Assembly: GCF_026013605.1 (NCBI RefSeq)
Contig: NZ_JAPDPJ010000053.1
Coordinates: 1 to 42,532 of the forward strand
DNA from: Plebeiibacterium sediminum
GTDB lineage: Bacteria; Bacteroidota; Bacteroidia; Bacteroidales; Marinilabiliaceae
DNA length: 42,532 nucleotides
Direction: 5' to 3'
Position numbers and translations under genes: made by a program. The notes under the pieces were generated by a model. The model was not told the origin of the DNA. It made no database searches and was given only the letters and a program-made list of their open reading frames with translations. This document shows positions 27,134-36,518 of this stretch, in pieces; the stretch's first letter is position 1; each line of letters begins with the position of its first letter.

Positions 27134-27544
27134 ATGACAACAATAAATAATTACTACAATTCAGAAAAAGCACAATTAGCCGTATTGGTAAAAATGGCAA
27201 AAGCCGACAATGAGGTAAAAGGATCTGAAGATATGTTCCTTAGACTTATGGCCAGAAAGTTAAATCTTTCAATGAGTGAATTTGAAGATATATACAATGA
27301 TGCGGATAAATATGATTTTATTCCTCCGGTAAATCAGGAAGAAAAATATGTCATGTTTTATATTTTAATTCAAATGATGAAAGTTGATTTGTCGGTAGAT
27401 GTAGAGGAAATTGAGTTTTGCAAAGAGGTTGGGATAAAGTTGGGTATTGCTGAAAATAAGATTGAAGAAATCATTAAACTCTCCATTATAAAAAATAAAG
27501 AAGTAGTAGAATATGATGAAATCAAGGCAATGCTGGAAATTTGA
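27134..27544 (+). CDS. TerB-like protein
   Basis: The 136-residue all-helical protein shows the TerB duplication: VKMAKADNEVKGSEDMF (about residues 18-34) and MKVDLSVDVEEIEFC (about 79-93). Each has the acidic D..V...E pattern that binds metal in TerB/DjlA-type folds. It lacks a signal peptide or J domain. It lies 10 bases after the ATPase stop and is probably its partner or regulator. TerB domains recur in tellurite-resistance and membrane-stress systems; its exact function here is inference. Confidence 0.85.
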   Translation: MTTINNYYNSEKAQLAVLVKMAKADNEVKGSEDMFLRLMARKLNLSMSEFEDIYNDADKYDFIPPVNQEEKYVMFYILIQMMKVDLSVDVEEIEFCKEVGIKLGIAENKIEEIIKLSIIKNKEVVEYDEIKAMLEI

Positions 27545-27578
27545 AATTTTCAGATATGAAAGGTGAGGTTTGTTGTGT

Positions 27579-27615
27579 CAGCCTGAATTCTCTTATATAA
27601 ACAGAACTCAGGCTG
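27579..27615. terminator. Terminator between convergent TerB and tsaB genes
   Basis: CAGCCTGAATTCT (27579-27591) pairs with AGAACTCAGGCTG (27603-27615) with one mismatch. The T-tracts are weak on both sides. Confidence 0.6.
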
Positions 27616-27639
27616 TATTAAATTTATGCTTGTAGTAGA

Positions 27640-28335
27640 TTACAGCACCTTATTCTTTGGTGTGGTAGCCACAAAATCCTTTAAGTAGAAAGGTTCAAAA
27701 TAGGCAACGTCTTCAAACTGCTTATCCTGAAATTTTTGATAGGCTGTTTTTACCATGTTTGCTGCTAAAGGTGCTTTGTTTTCAATAAATATGGCATTCT
27801 CACCTTTTATTACATCCTGGCATTTTGCAGCACCATCTCCTAAAAAGATAATTGGGTGTTGTTGTAATGCTTCGGCAAAGCTGTTTTCGTCAATGATTTC
27901 GGCACTAATTTCTTTTACTTTCTCAAGTTTGGCATTATACAATGTGGTGTATACTTCCATTCTGCGTGCATCAATCATCGGGCAGATTAAGGTATCTTCC
28001 TTAAGGTTTTCGTTGTCGATAGCAGCGTAGGCCAATGCTTCAAGTGAAGTTATTGCAATCAATGGCTTGTTTAGTGCATAACAAATTCCTTTTGCAACCG
28101 ACACACCAATTCGTAATCCAGTGTATGATCCCGGACCACTACTAACAGCTACAGCATCAATGTCGCTAATTTGATAATCTTTTATATCATTAAATAAATC
28201 CTGAATAAACACAGTTAGGTGAGTGGCATGAGAATTTGCTTCAAAAAGTTCTTTTTTGATAATGATATTGTCATTCTCAGAGAGACAAACAGAACAAACT
28301 TTGGTTGATGTTTCAATTGAAAGTATTAATGCCAT
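27640..28335 (-). CDS. tsaB: tRNA threonylcarbamoyladenosine biosynthesis protein TsaB
   Basis: TsaB is the inactive ASKHA-fold partner of TsaD needed for the t6A modification of tRNAs reading ANN codons. The 231-residue protein has the family start MALILSIETSTKVCSV, the hallmark SSGPGSYTGLRIGVSVAKG block (about residues 60-80) and MIDARRMEVYT in the second half. I chose the ATG at 28335; an in-frame ATG at 28359 would add eight residues outside the family. tsaD and tsaE are not in the window. Confidence 0.95.
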   Translation of the reverse strand: MALILSIETSTKVCSVCLSENDNIIIKKELFEANSHATHLTVFIQDLFNDIKDYQISDIDAVAVSSGPGSYTGLRIGVSVAKGICYALNKPLIAITSLEALAYAAIDNENLKEDTLICPMIDARRMEVYTTLYNAKLEKVKEISAEIIDENSFAEALQQHPIIFLGDGAAKCQDVIKGENAIFIENKAPLAANMVKTAYQKFQDKQFEDVAYFEPFYLKDFVATTPKNKVL

Positions 28336-28393
28336 TGTATACAGTTTATTAAAATGCAAAAATAGTTTTTTTCAATTTATTTTACCATTGCTA

Positions 28394-28437
28394 TTAAAAA
28401 AAGAAAAAGGGGCACCTTTTCAGGTAAACCCCTTTTC
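28394..28437 (-). terminator. Terminator after the T9SS surface protein gene
   Basis: On the minus strand the stem AAAAGGGG/CCCCTTTT, with an inner ACCT/AGGT pairing, is followed by CTTTTTTT. It lies about 57 bases after the stop at 28494. Confidence 0.75.
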
Positions 28438-28493
28438 TCTAACCTAAACCTAACTATATGAAAAAACCAACACTAACCTCCTGCGTAAAGCAA

Positions 28494-31376
28494 CTATTTA
28501 ATCTTTAATAGTTTGCCCTGAACGACTCCTTTGTTTGAGGTTAACTTGTAAAATAATAATCTATCGTTAATATCATCTCCTTGATATGTAAATGTATACT
28601 CAATATTGGCCAAAAAGGTTCCGGAAAATATTGATTTTATTTTCTCTCCGTATGTATTATAAATGGCTAACTCACCATCGGCAGTTTCTTTACTAACTAT
28701 GGTAAAGTTTATATTGTCTTTGAATGGATTAGGGAAAGCTTTAATTTCAATACCCTGATCCGAATTTCCATCAGAAAACAGATTAATTAACTGCATAGAA
28801 TAACCGTTTGCTGCTTTGTAAGCCACTTGTAAGTATTCAGGTAAGATTCCAGAGTTAAAGCATGCTTCAAATTCAATTTTAAAATGATCAGCTCCACTTT
28901 GTCCAAAATTGCTAATGTTGTCAATTTTTAATCCATACAAACCTGTGGTAGGGTCTGTAAAATTCTTTTCAGTAGGATAACCTTCAGAATTTGAAACAGG
29001 ATTAATTGTTGCGTTTTCTAGTCCGATAGTAAAGTGAGATAATTCATGGTCACATGTTCCATCTGTATAAACCCACATCTCAAAGGCATAGCAACCATCA
29101 TTGTCTGTGGATGTGATAGAAGTTATTTTACTATAGAAACAGTCTGTAAAATTACTCTCATCCGGTGTGTCTGTTTCATCGTTATCTGAATGATCATTTC
29201 CATCTGAGCTATCATCGGTATCACCAGTGTTATCATTAGCTATACTACACGATAATGAGATTGAATCTGTTGCATAACAACCTTCAGCATCCATTACTGT
29301 GTAAATTAACTTTGCCGACCCTGTTCCAACAAACAAGGATATGCTATCAATAGATGATTCCTCAATATACCATGAATTTGATTCGTCTATGATTTCCCAG
29401 GTATAGGTATCCGAACCTTTCCAGTTTGCATATATATTTAAAGCACCACTTTCGCAATTAATAGCTGCAGTTGGAGGAATAATTGATGCTTCAACAATAT
29501 TTGCTTGCTGAATAGTAAAGCTGGTTGAGCTATAACATCCATTGGCATCAATCACTTCAACCTGATATGCTCCAGGAGATAAATCATCTCTTGTTTTCGA
29601 AGTTGCACCGTCTGACCAGTTAAATTGATATGGCTCACTTCCTCCGGATACGATAACTTCTGCAGCTCCTGTAGAAGCACCTCCACATGCCGGCTGAGAT
29701 ATATCCGCATTTACATCAAGCGTAGTTTCAGATGTTGAAATAACAATAATTTCAGTTGTTTCACATCCAAGAGCATCCTTCATTGTAATTTCATACTCAC
29801 CATCTGCATTTACATTAAAAGTTGAAGAGATCTCATTATCGTTAAAGTAATATTGATAAGGATCTAAACCTCCTGATCCCGATAAATTTATTTCGATATC
29901 ATCATCGGAATTACAGTTTCTTGGAGAAATAGAATAATTGATATTTAAAGCTTGTCTGTCAGCTAAATTTACAGATCGAGAAACTTCACAACCATTTGCA
30001 TCGGTAACAGTTACCCGATATCGGCCTGCTGCAATATCTGATAAAGTAGCAGTAGTATCTCCGGTATCCCATTGGTAGGTATAAGGAGCTGTTCCATAAT
30101 ATACGTTTTTCACAGATATTTCTCCATCGGCTCCGCCATTACAGGTAGGGTTTACCACAGATGTTGATAGTGATAAGGACGAAATTCCAATGTAGGTTGA
30201 TTGAGTAACAGAACATCCCATGGCATCAGTTACAGTTAAGCTGTAGGAACCTGAATTTACGCCTGAAATATTTGCTGTTGTACTGTTATTTGACCATATA
30301 TATTCATAAGGTTCTGTTCCTCCTGAGATATGGCTGGTAATTTCACCTTCACCTTCTTGATGACATTGTAAATAATTAGGTGTTAGTGTAAGATCAAGAT
30401 TGCTGTCTTCGGTAACTACAAATGAGGCAGACATAGCACAACCTAAAGCATCAAAAACTCTTAGTAAATAGGTTCCTGCATATAAATCAGCTATGTCTTC
30501 AGTTGTTTTATTACCCGTCCAAACATAAGAATATGGAGGTGTTCCTCCTGTAACAGAAACATCAATAGCGCCATTGTTATTGTTGCAGGATGCTGCAGTT
30601 ACAATTCCTTCAATTGTAATTGGAGATTCGGGTTGTGTCAGCACTTCTTCCAAAACTATTGTTTCGCCTTCGCTATCAGAAATCGTTACCTGGTATTCCC
30701 CAATACGCAAGCCTGTAATATTCTGTAGTGTGCTTCCATTGCTCCAATTAAAGCTATAAGGAGGAGTTCCTCCATTCACTTCAGTGTAAATTGCCCCATT
30801 ATTACCACCGTAGCATGAAACATCATCTTTGGTAAGTGAAGCCGTTAATGTGTTTTTATTTTCTATATCCTGATATGAAATACAAGTTCCTGCTTTGTAA
30901 CCAATAGTTAATTTATCGGTAATTTCTTTTAAACATGCTTCGTCGTTTGAGCATACTGTGTATTCAATAATAAACGATCCTGCAGTTTTATCTTCTCCAA
31001 AATTTGAAATATTGTCAATTTTAAAACCTGATAAGCCTGTTGTAGGATCTTTAGTTGGGTTTTCAATATCCCATCCCTCCGAATTGTAAACATCACTAAT
31101 GTTTCCACAAGGAACTGCAATTGTGATGTGTGATAGGGCAGAGGAACAAGAATCACCAGCGGAAACTTCCAGTTTAACAGAAATGCAGTTGTCAGTTATT
31201 TCCTGATTTAGTATTTCTGTATGGAAACAATTCACACAGTCCTGACCTTTAAGTGTGTTATTGTCGGACTGTGCAAATGTGTTCGTTGAGAATGAAAAGG
31301 TAAATAGCAATCCTAAAAGTAGGGGTATGCCATTTGCTTTTACTTTTTTAAGTAAGCGTCTATTTGGCTTAAGCAT
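28494..31376 (-). CDS. T9SS-secreted surface protein with SprB-type repeats
   Basis: The 960-residue protein has an N-terminal signal peptide (LLGLLFTFSFSTNTFAQ) and a first cysteine-containing domain with DPTTGLSGFKIDNISNFG (about residues 45-170). Six SprB-like repeats of about 75 residues follow, each with GGTxPYxYxW, a G-x-Y turn and a D-x-x-GC end, and a seventh, divergent unit. Next are an Asp-rich linker (DDSSDGNDHSDNDE), a second copy of the first domain (DPTTGLYGLKIDNISNFG) and a C-terminal type A sorting domain (FPNPFKDNINF to LLKIK). It should be exported across the outer membrane by the type IX system and attached or released there. A role in adhesion or gliding is inferred from the SprB repeats. 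Confidence 0.9.
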   Translation of the reverse strand: MLKPNRRLLKKVKANGIPLLLGLLFTFSFSTNTFAQSDNNTLKGQDCVNCFHTEILNQEITDNCISVKLEVSAGDSCSSALSHITIAVPCGNISDVYNSEGWDIENPTKDPTTGLSGFKIDNISNFGEDKTAGSFIIEYTVCSNDEACLKEITDKLTIGYKAGTCISYQDIENKNTLTASLTKDDVSCYGGNNGAIYTEVNGGTPPYSFNWSNGSTLQNITGLRIGEYQVTISDSEGETIVLEEVLTQPESPITIEGIVTAASCNNNNGAIDVSVTGGTPPYSYVWTGNKTTEDIADLYAGTYLLRVFDALGCAMSASFVVTEDSNLDLTLTPNYLQCHQEGEGEITSHISGGTEPYEYIWSNNSTTANISGVNSGSYSLTVTDAMGCSVTQSTYIGISSLSLSTSVVNPTCNGGADGEISVKNVYYGTAPYTYQWDTGDTTATLSDIAAGRYRVTVTDANGCEVSRSVNLADRQALNINYSISPRNCNSDDDIEINLSGSGGLDPYQYYFNDNEISSTFNVNADGEYEITMKDALGCETTEIIVISTSETTLDVNADISQPACGGASTGAAEVIVSGGSEPYQFNWSDGATSKTRDDLSPGAYQVEVIDANGCYSSTSFTIQQANIVEASIIPPTAAINCESGALNIYANWKGSDTYTWEIIDESNSWYIEESSIDSISLFVGTGSAKLIYTVMDAEGCYATDSISLSCSIANDNTGDTDDSSDGNDHSDNDETDTPDESNFTDCFYSKITSITSTDNDGCYAFEMWVYTDGTCDHELSHFTIGLENATINPVSNSEGYPTEKNFTDPTTGLYGLKIDNISNFGQSGADHFKIEFEACFNSGILPEYLQVAYKAANGYSMQLINLFSDGNSDQGIEIKAFPNPFKDNINFTIVSKETADGELAIYNTYGEKIKSIFSGTFLANIEYTFTYQGDDINDRLLFYKLTSNKGVVQGKLLKIK

Positions 31377-31529
31377 GTTGTGTTGTGTTTGTGTTGTTGA
31401 GTTTTAATACGCTTGCTCAAAAAAAATGTTACTTTAATCAGGTATATTTTAATGTTCGTCGAAAATGTTCAGAATTATACTGTAGTTGCATTGATTTAAT
31501 CAGGAGCTTTTTTGATTATGATAATTTGT

Positions 31530-31537
31530 TACTTTTG
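31530..31537 (+). promoter_or_regulatory. Candidate -7 box for the dCMP deaminase gene
   Basis: TACTTTTG matches TAnnTTTG exactly. A TTTG lies upstream at 31511-31514, but the 15-base spacing is shorter than usual. The predicted leader is about 25 bases. Confidence 0.3.
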
Positions 31538-31566
31538 TTATTCTGTATGACATAAATAGCAAATAC

Positions 31567-32013
31567 ATGAGCGAAAAAGATTTGCCGACTGAGAAAAAAA
31601 AATTTCTATTAGATAAAAGATATCTGCGAATGGCCTACATCTGGGCAGAGAATTCATATTGCAAGCGACGTCAAGTTGGGGCGTTAATAGTAAAAGAAAA
31701 GATGATTATTAGTGATGGATACAATGGAACGCCATCCGGATTTGAGAATAATTGTGAAGATGAGAACAATATTACCAAGCCTTATGTTCTACATGCAGAA
31801 GCTAATGCAATAACAAAAGTAGCACGTTCAAACAATAGCTCAGAAGGAGCTACACTTTATGTTACTTCATCTCCGTGTATTGAATGTGCCAAATTAATTG
31901 TTCAGGCTGGTATTGGTCGCGTTGTTTTTAGTGAAAAATATCGCGTTGAAGACGGTATAAACCTATTGAAACGAGCCGGTATTGAAATTATCCACATTGA
32001 ACTGGATGAATAA
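31567..32013 (+). CDS. Deoxycytidylate (dCMP) deaminase
   Basis: The enzyme deaminates dCMP to dUMP for thymidylate synthesis. The 148-residue protein carries the zinc cytidine-deaminase motifs: HAEANAI with zinc ligand H76 and proton donor E78, and SPCIECAKLI with C104 and C107. The upstream RQVGALIV and NGTPSGFENNCED segments are typical of the dCMP/ComEB group and not of cytidine or tRNA deaminases. The CtpA-like protease gene follows after 24 bases on the same strand, so the two may share a transcript. Confidence 0.94.
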   Translation: MSEKDLPTEKKKFLLDKRYLRMAYIWAENSYCKRRQVGALIVKEKMIISDGYNGTPSGFENNCEDENNITKPYVLHAEANAITKVARSNNSSEGATLYVTSSPCIECAKLIVQAGIGRVVFSEKYRVEDGINLLKRAGIEIIHIELDE

Positions 32014-32037
32014 TATAAAAATGAAAATACAATATAA

Positions 32038-33645
32038 ATGAGTTATAATAATAGTAAAAAACAGATTTTACAACCGCTTATTTTTTCCATCATATTAATT
32101 GCCGGAATTTATATTGGATATGCGGTTTTACCCGGAAAAATCGGGAATAATAAATCGCTGGTGATTTATCCGCAGACAAACAAAATAGATGCAATTCTGA
32201 ATTTAATAAATGAAGAATATGTTGATACGGTGGATACTAAAAAAATGCAGGAAGAGATGATTCCGGAATTATTAAAAAAACTGGATCCTCATACTGTTTA
32301 TATACCTGCCAAGGATTTGCAAAATGTAAATGAAGAACTATCAAGTAATTTTGGTGGTATTGGGGTACAATTTAGTATTCAAAAAGATACCGTAATGGTT
32401 GTAGCTGTTGTTTCCGGAGGCCCTTCTGAAAAAGTAGGTGTGTTACCCGGAGATAGAATTGTAAGTGTAAATGACAGTGTTATTGCCGGTAATGGAATTC
32501 AAAATTCTGTAGTGCTTAAATTACTTAGAGGTGAAATGGGTACTAACGTGAATATTGGAGTGATCAGACGTAATTTGAAAGAACCTTTAAAGTTTGATAT
32601 TACAAGAGGTAAAATTCCAATTGAAAGTGTAGATGTTTCATATATGATTAATGATGAGATAGGCTACATTAAAGTGAGTCGTTTTGCTATGAATACCTAT
32701 GCTGAATTTTTAACTGCATTGGCAAAACTAAAAGCTCAGAGCTGTAAGAAGCTTATTGTTGACTTCAGAGGAAATTCAGGAGGCTATTTAGATGTTGCTA
32801 TCAATCTGTGTAATGAATTTTTACACGATAAGGATATGATTGTATACACGGAAGGAAAAGCAAATCCTCGTCAGGAAGTACATGCAAACGGAAAAGGAAC
32901 TTGTCAGGATACGGAAGTGGCTGTGTTAATTGATGAATTTTCAGCTTCAGCCAGTGAAATATTTGCGGGAGCTATTCAGGATAATGACAGAGGTATTATT
33001 ATGGGACGTCGTTCATTTGGAAAAGGATTGGTGCAAAATCAAATTCCATTACCTGATGGATCAGCTTTAAGATTAACCATTGCCAGATATTATACTCCAG
33101 CAGGAAGATGTATTCAGAAACCTTATGATAATGGTATCGAAGAATATTATAAAGATATAGTAGAGCGCTATCAGCATGGAGAATTCTTCAATCAGGATAG
33201 TATTGATGTAAATGACTCATTACAATATCAAACTAAAAAAGGAAGAGTTGTATATGGAGGAGGAGGTATTATGCCGGATATTTTTGTTCCTCGCGATACT
33301 ACTGATTTAACTACCTACTATTATAAAGTGAGAGAGGGAGGTTTGATTTATAGATTTGCATTAGAATATACAGATAACAACAGAGCGAAAATTGAAGGAT
33401 TTAAAACCGTTGGAGAAATTAAATCTTATCTTGAAAAGAATCCGGTGTTGGATCAGTTTATTAAATTTGCAACTAAGGAAGGTGTGAAAATGAATCGTAA
33501 AGAGTTCAATATTTCAAAAAATATTATCGATGTTGAATTGAAAGCCTATATTGCCCGAAATATTATGGATAATGAAGGATTTTACCCAATTATTGGAGAA
33601 ATAGATGAACTACTGGATGTTGCCGTAAATAAACTTTCAGAGTAA
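32038..33645 (+). CDS. C-terminal processing peptidase (S41 family)
   Basis: The 535-residue periplasmic protease is anchored by an N-terminal hydrophobic segment (about residues 13-31). A PDZ domain (about 85-170, with NFGGIGVQF and GDRIVSVND) precedes the S41 catalytic domain. The nucleophile is probably S304 in FSASASEI and the general base K329 in SFGKGLVQ; the 25-residue spacing equals that of E. coli Tsp. Such proteases trim C-termini of envelope proteins and lipoproteins. A C-terminal helical part (about 435-535) is typical of the Bacteroidota form. Confidence 0.93.
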   Translation: MSYNNSKKQILQPLIFSIILIAGIYIGYAVLPGKIGNNKSLVIYPQTNKIDAILNLINEEYVDTVDTKKMQEEMIPELLKKLDPHTVYIPAKDLQNVNEELSSNFGGIGVQFSIQKDTVMVVAVVSGGPSEKVGVLPGDRIVSVNDSVIAGNGIQNSVVLKLLRGEMGTNVNIGVIRRNLKEPLKFDITRGKIPIESVDVSYMINDEIGYIKVSRFAMNTYAEFLTALAKLKAQSCKKLIVDFRGNSGGYLDVAINLCNEFLHDKDMIVYTEGKANPRQEVHANGKGTCQDTEVAVLIDEFSASASEIFAGAIQDNDRGIIMGRRSFGKGLVQNQIPLPDGSALRLTIARYYTPAGRCIQKPYDNGIEEYYKDIVERYQHGEFFNQDSIDVNDSLQYQTKKGRVVYGGGGIMPDIFVPRDTTDLTTYYYKVREGGLIYRFALEYTDNNRAKIEGFKTVGEIKSYLEKNPVLDQFIKFATKEGVKMNRKEFNISKNIIDVELKAYIARNIMDNEGFYPIIGEIDELLDVAVNKLSE

Positions 33646-33669
33646 AAAGTACAGTTACAATTATATATT

Positions 33670-33708
33670 TAAGCCCTGTTCTTTTTAGTTCAGGGCTTAT
33701 TTTTTTTG
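33670..33708 (+). terminator. Terminator after the S41 peptidase gene
   Basis: TAAGCCCTG (33670-33678) pairs with CAGGGCTTA (33691-33699) and is followed by a T-run. Confidence 0.88.
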
Positions 33709-33820
33709 ATTATTTAATAATGTTAAATGTTGGGTGTCAGAATGGCGCATTTGAAATTGTGGCACAAAAACTGTAACTATGCATAAGTAATTACAACGAT
33801 TATAATAAGATTACAAGAAT

Positions 33821-34081
33821 ATGATTATTGGTTTATTAAGAACATTTCTTTTTTTAATTATCATTTATTATTTATTTCGATTTATTGGTAGGTTAGTATT
33901 GCCAACTTTATTGTCGAAATACGTTAATAAAATGACGAATCCAAATTTTCAAAAGCAACAATATTCGGAAGGAGTAAGGAATGATGAGGGGAAGGTTACA
34001 ATTAAACAAACTGCACCGCATAAAAAAATGACTTCTTCTGATCTTGGAGAATATGTGGATTATGAAGAAGTAAAAGGTTAG
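33821..34081 (+). CDS. DUF4834 family small membrane protein
   Basis: The 86-residue protein has one N-terminal transmembrane segment (about residues 2-30, IIGLLRTFLFLIIIYYLFRF) and a short polar tail ending DLGEYVDYEEVKG. The family is found in Bacteroidota and has no known function. It stands alone between terminators. Confidence 0.8.
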   Translation: MIIGLLRTFLFLIIIYYLFRFIGRLVLPTLLSKYVNKMTNPNFQKQQYSEGVRNDEGKVTIKQTAPHKKMTSSDLGEYVDYEEVKG

Positions 34082-34113
34082 ATTTTATTTACTTCCATAA
34101 TAAGATAAAAGAC

Positions 34114-34152
34114 AAAAAGCAGCGACTCAATTAAGAATCGCTGCTTTTTTTG
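34114..34152. terminator. Bidirectional terminator between DUF4834 and chemoreceptor genes
   Basis: AAAAAGCAGCGA (34114-34125) pairs with TCGCTGCTTTTT (34138-34149), with T-tracts in both directions. It serves the two convergent genes. Confidence 0.88.
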
Positions 34153-34244
34153 TTGATGATGCAAATTGATTGGGTAAAATTAAACCAAGATATGTTTTAG
34201 CGTGTCAATGTAAAATTGATATCTAATCCATATTAAGGATTTAA

Positions 34245-36149
34245 TTATATTTTAAAGTATCTGATCACTTCGTTTAATTTATCAGCTAATGATGAAAGCT
34301 CTTGAGCACTTTCTGTAAACATGTTTGCAGTAACAGAGTTTTGTTGCGTTACTTCATTTAATTCTTGTATTGCATTGTTTACTTGTTGAGCTCCACTTTG
34401 TTGTTCTATACTTGATGCGGAGATTTCGCTGACTAATTGAGCTGTTTCTTCAATATCCGGAATAATGCTCTCGATTTGTTTTCCTGATTCTTCCGAAACA
34501 ACAACACCATTTTTAGTTAATTCAATAATTTCTTTAGCAGCAATCTGTGAGCGTTCAGCTAATTTTTTTACTTCACTGGCAACAACAGAAAAGCCTTTAC
34601 CTTGCTCTCCGGCTCTCGCAGCTTCAACTGCAGCATTTAGTGCAAGAATATTGGTTTGTTGAGCGATCTCATCAATAATTACAATTTTTTCGGCAATGTT
34701 GGCCATCGACTCCTCTGTAATTTTAATGGACTCATAACCTTTTTTCATTTTATCAGAAGCTCTTCGTGCTATGTTTTCTGTTTCTTTAGCATTGTCGGTA
34801 TTCTGATGTATGGTAGCTACCATTTCTTCCATAGAAGAGCTGATTTCTTCAGATGATGCTGCCTGGTTTGAGGCTCCTTCATTAAGTTTTAATGCCGATG
34901 ATTTTAAAGAATTGCTGGAAGCATTGATTTGATCAGAGCTCGATTTTATATTTTCAACAATACCTTTAATATTTTGGGTCATGCCTTTTAATGAGGTAAT
35001 AATATCACCTATTTCATCTTTTCTGGAAAAATTTATTTTTGCAGTCAGGTTTCCTTCCGAAATTAATTTGGTATATCTGGCACTTTCAGTTAAAGGTTTC
35101 ACCATGCCATTGGCAAAATAATAAATGATGAGGCAAAATAGTAGCAATCCAATTGTTCCGATAATAACACTTCGGTAGAGAACTTTATTTACACCTTTCA
35201 ATACAACACTTTGCGGAACTTTAATTCCAATTGTCCATTTTTTTTGTGAATCTTTTACCTCAATACTGGCTAATGACATATACCAATCCTGTCCGTCATG
35301 GTTGTATTCAAAATAAGATTGTTCGTTATCTAAGGCATCCTGAATTTTTTGATTCATTTCAATGGAGTCCAAATCGCAATTGCCATAAATGGATTGTCCA
35401 ATTAAATCTTTACGTGTGTGTCCAACAATACTTTTGTTATCCGATAACAAAAATGAAATGGCTTCGTCAAAAGGCTGAATGTCTGAAACGATTTGTTCCA
35501 TATTATCCAATCTGATATCAACACCAACAATACCTTTAAAATCGCCATCTTTTTGAATAGGAACAACAATGGAAGTCATTAATATTCCAGCCAGTTCTTT
35601 TGTAACCACATCGTAATAAGGATCCCATATATCAGATTTATTTTCATCACGAGCTATATAATATAAACTGTTCAGATCATCGTTATTCATATCAACAGTT
35701 GTGAGTGACTGATCGATCTGTCCGTTTAAACGAAAAAATACATTTCTGATTCTTCCATTTTTAAAAGAATAGTTTGGATCAAGTGCATTGAGCTCCCAGA
35801 TTTGCCATGTAGATAAAAAGCTTGGGTTGTTTTTTAACCAGCTAAGCAACATGGTATTATAAAACGAATCTTTAGGTTTTTCTTTTAAATCAAGATATTC
35901 TTCATAGGTATGAGCAAGTACCACAGCTCCCTCGTGCACTGTATTTAGCTCCCCCTGGATTAGGTTTCTTGATTCTAATACTTTTGCATTAATTATTTCT
36001 TCTGAAGTGTTTATTGCATCACTTCTCATGTTAAACGTAATGTATCCCAGTACAATAGCAAAAATAACACTGGATGACACCAATACATTAACCAGTAACC
36101 TGCCTTTTAAGCGGAAATTAAATCGACCCATACAAAAAACTTTAGACAA
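34245..36149 (-). CDS. Methyl-accepting chemotaxis protein with periplasmic Cache domain
   Basis: The 634-residue receptor has a first membrane segment (about residues 16-38), a periplasmic double-Cache-type sensor (about 40-320, containing [16 protein letters not shown] and [13 protein letters not shown]) and a second membrane segment (about 326-350). A HAMP domain and a long cytoplasmic signalling helix pair follow. The hairpin tip reads [20 protein letters not shown], the nearly invariant CheA/CheW contact site. Double-Cache receptors usually sense small organic ligands such as amino acids. No che gene is nearby. The presence of a full chemoreceptor suggests a motile or gliding cell, or a non-flagellar signalling pathway. 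Confidence 0.93.
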   Translation of the reverse strand: MSKVFCMGRFNFRLKGRLLVNVLVSSSVIFAIVLGYITFNMRSDAINTSEEIINAKVLESRNLIQGELNTVHEGAVVLAHTYEEYLDLKEKPKDSFYNTMLLSWLKNNPSFLSTWQIWELNALDPNYSFKNGRIRNVFFRLNGQIDQSLTTVDMNNDDLNSLYYIARDENKSDIWDPYYDVVTKELAGILMTSIVVPIQKDGDFKGIVGVDIRLDNMEQIVSDIQPFDEAISFLLSDNKSIVGHTRKDLIGQSIYGNCDLDSIEMNQKIQDALDNEQSYFEYNHDGQDWYMSLASIEVKDSQKKWTIGIKVPQSVVLKGVNKVLYRSVIIGTIGLLLFCLIIYYFANGMVKPLTESARYTKLISEGNLTAKINFSRKDEIGDIITSLKGMTQNIKGIVENIKSSSDQINASSNSLKSSALKLNEGASNQAASSEEISSSMEEMVATIHQNTDNAKETENIARRASDKMKKGYESIKITEESMANIAEKIVIIDEIAQQTNILALNAAVEAARAGEQGKGFSVVASEVKKLAERSQIAAKEIIELTKNGVVVSEESGKQIESIIPDIEETAQLVSEISASSIEQQSGAQQVNNAIQELNEVTQQNSVTANMFTESAQELSSLADKLNEVIRYFKI

Positions 36150-36518
36150 CTATAAATAGTGATAAAGTGTCCCCTAATCCAATACCACAATCAAATTTAA
36201 AATCATTAATAAAATGTACTATAATGAAGGGAAAAGGTTTTGTTTTTAATATTTTTTAAGTGTGCCCCTTATAAATCACAGTTGAGGTTGAATAAATAGT
36301 TAAATAATTAACGGTACCCCTGTTTGTAATTATGAAAGTAGAGGTCAAAAGTATATTTTTTTGTTGTTTGTAGATATTGAATTTTGTCATGTTTTTTGAG
36401 TTTATTAGAATATTTAACATTATGAGTTGAATTATTTAATTGCTTTTATGAGTCAGATATAAAAGTAATTAGTAGTTTAGGGAGGAATATTTATCGATTA
36501 ATCTGTTTAACTAACGAA
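36150..36518. other. Intergenic region between chemoreceptor and alpha-2-macroglobulin genes
   Basis: This is an AT-rich divergent spacer of 369 bases. I see no RNA gene, no strong hairpin and no convincing TTG/TAnnTTTG pair in it. It presumably holds the two divergent promoters. Confidence 0.4.

Noticed and set aside
22201-27544. Reading the ATPase-TerB pair as a tellurite-resistance (ter) operon
   Set aside because: No TerC, TerD or TerZ gene is present. A single TerB-like protein is not enough for that name.
28494-31376. Regular internal repeats that might suggest a repeat array
   Set aside because: They are protein repeats of about 75 codons that differ in DNA sequence, with no constant spacer structure. 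They are SprB-like domains, not CRISPR.
36150-36518. A possible small RNA or riboswitch in the long chemoreceptor-A2M spacer
   Set aside because: No stable stem with conserved loop or terminator could be found by eye, so a claim would be guesswork.
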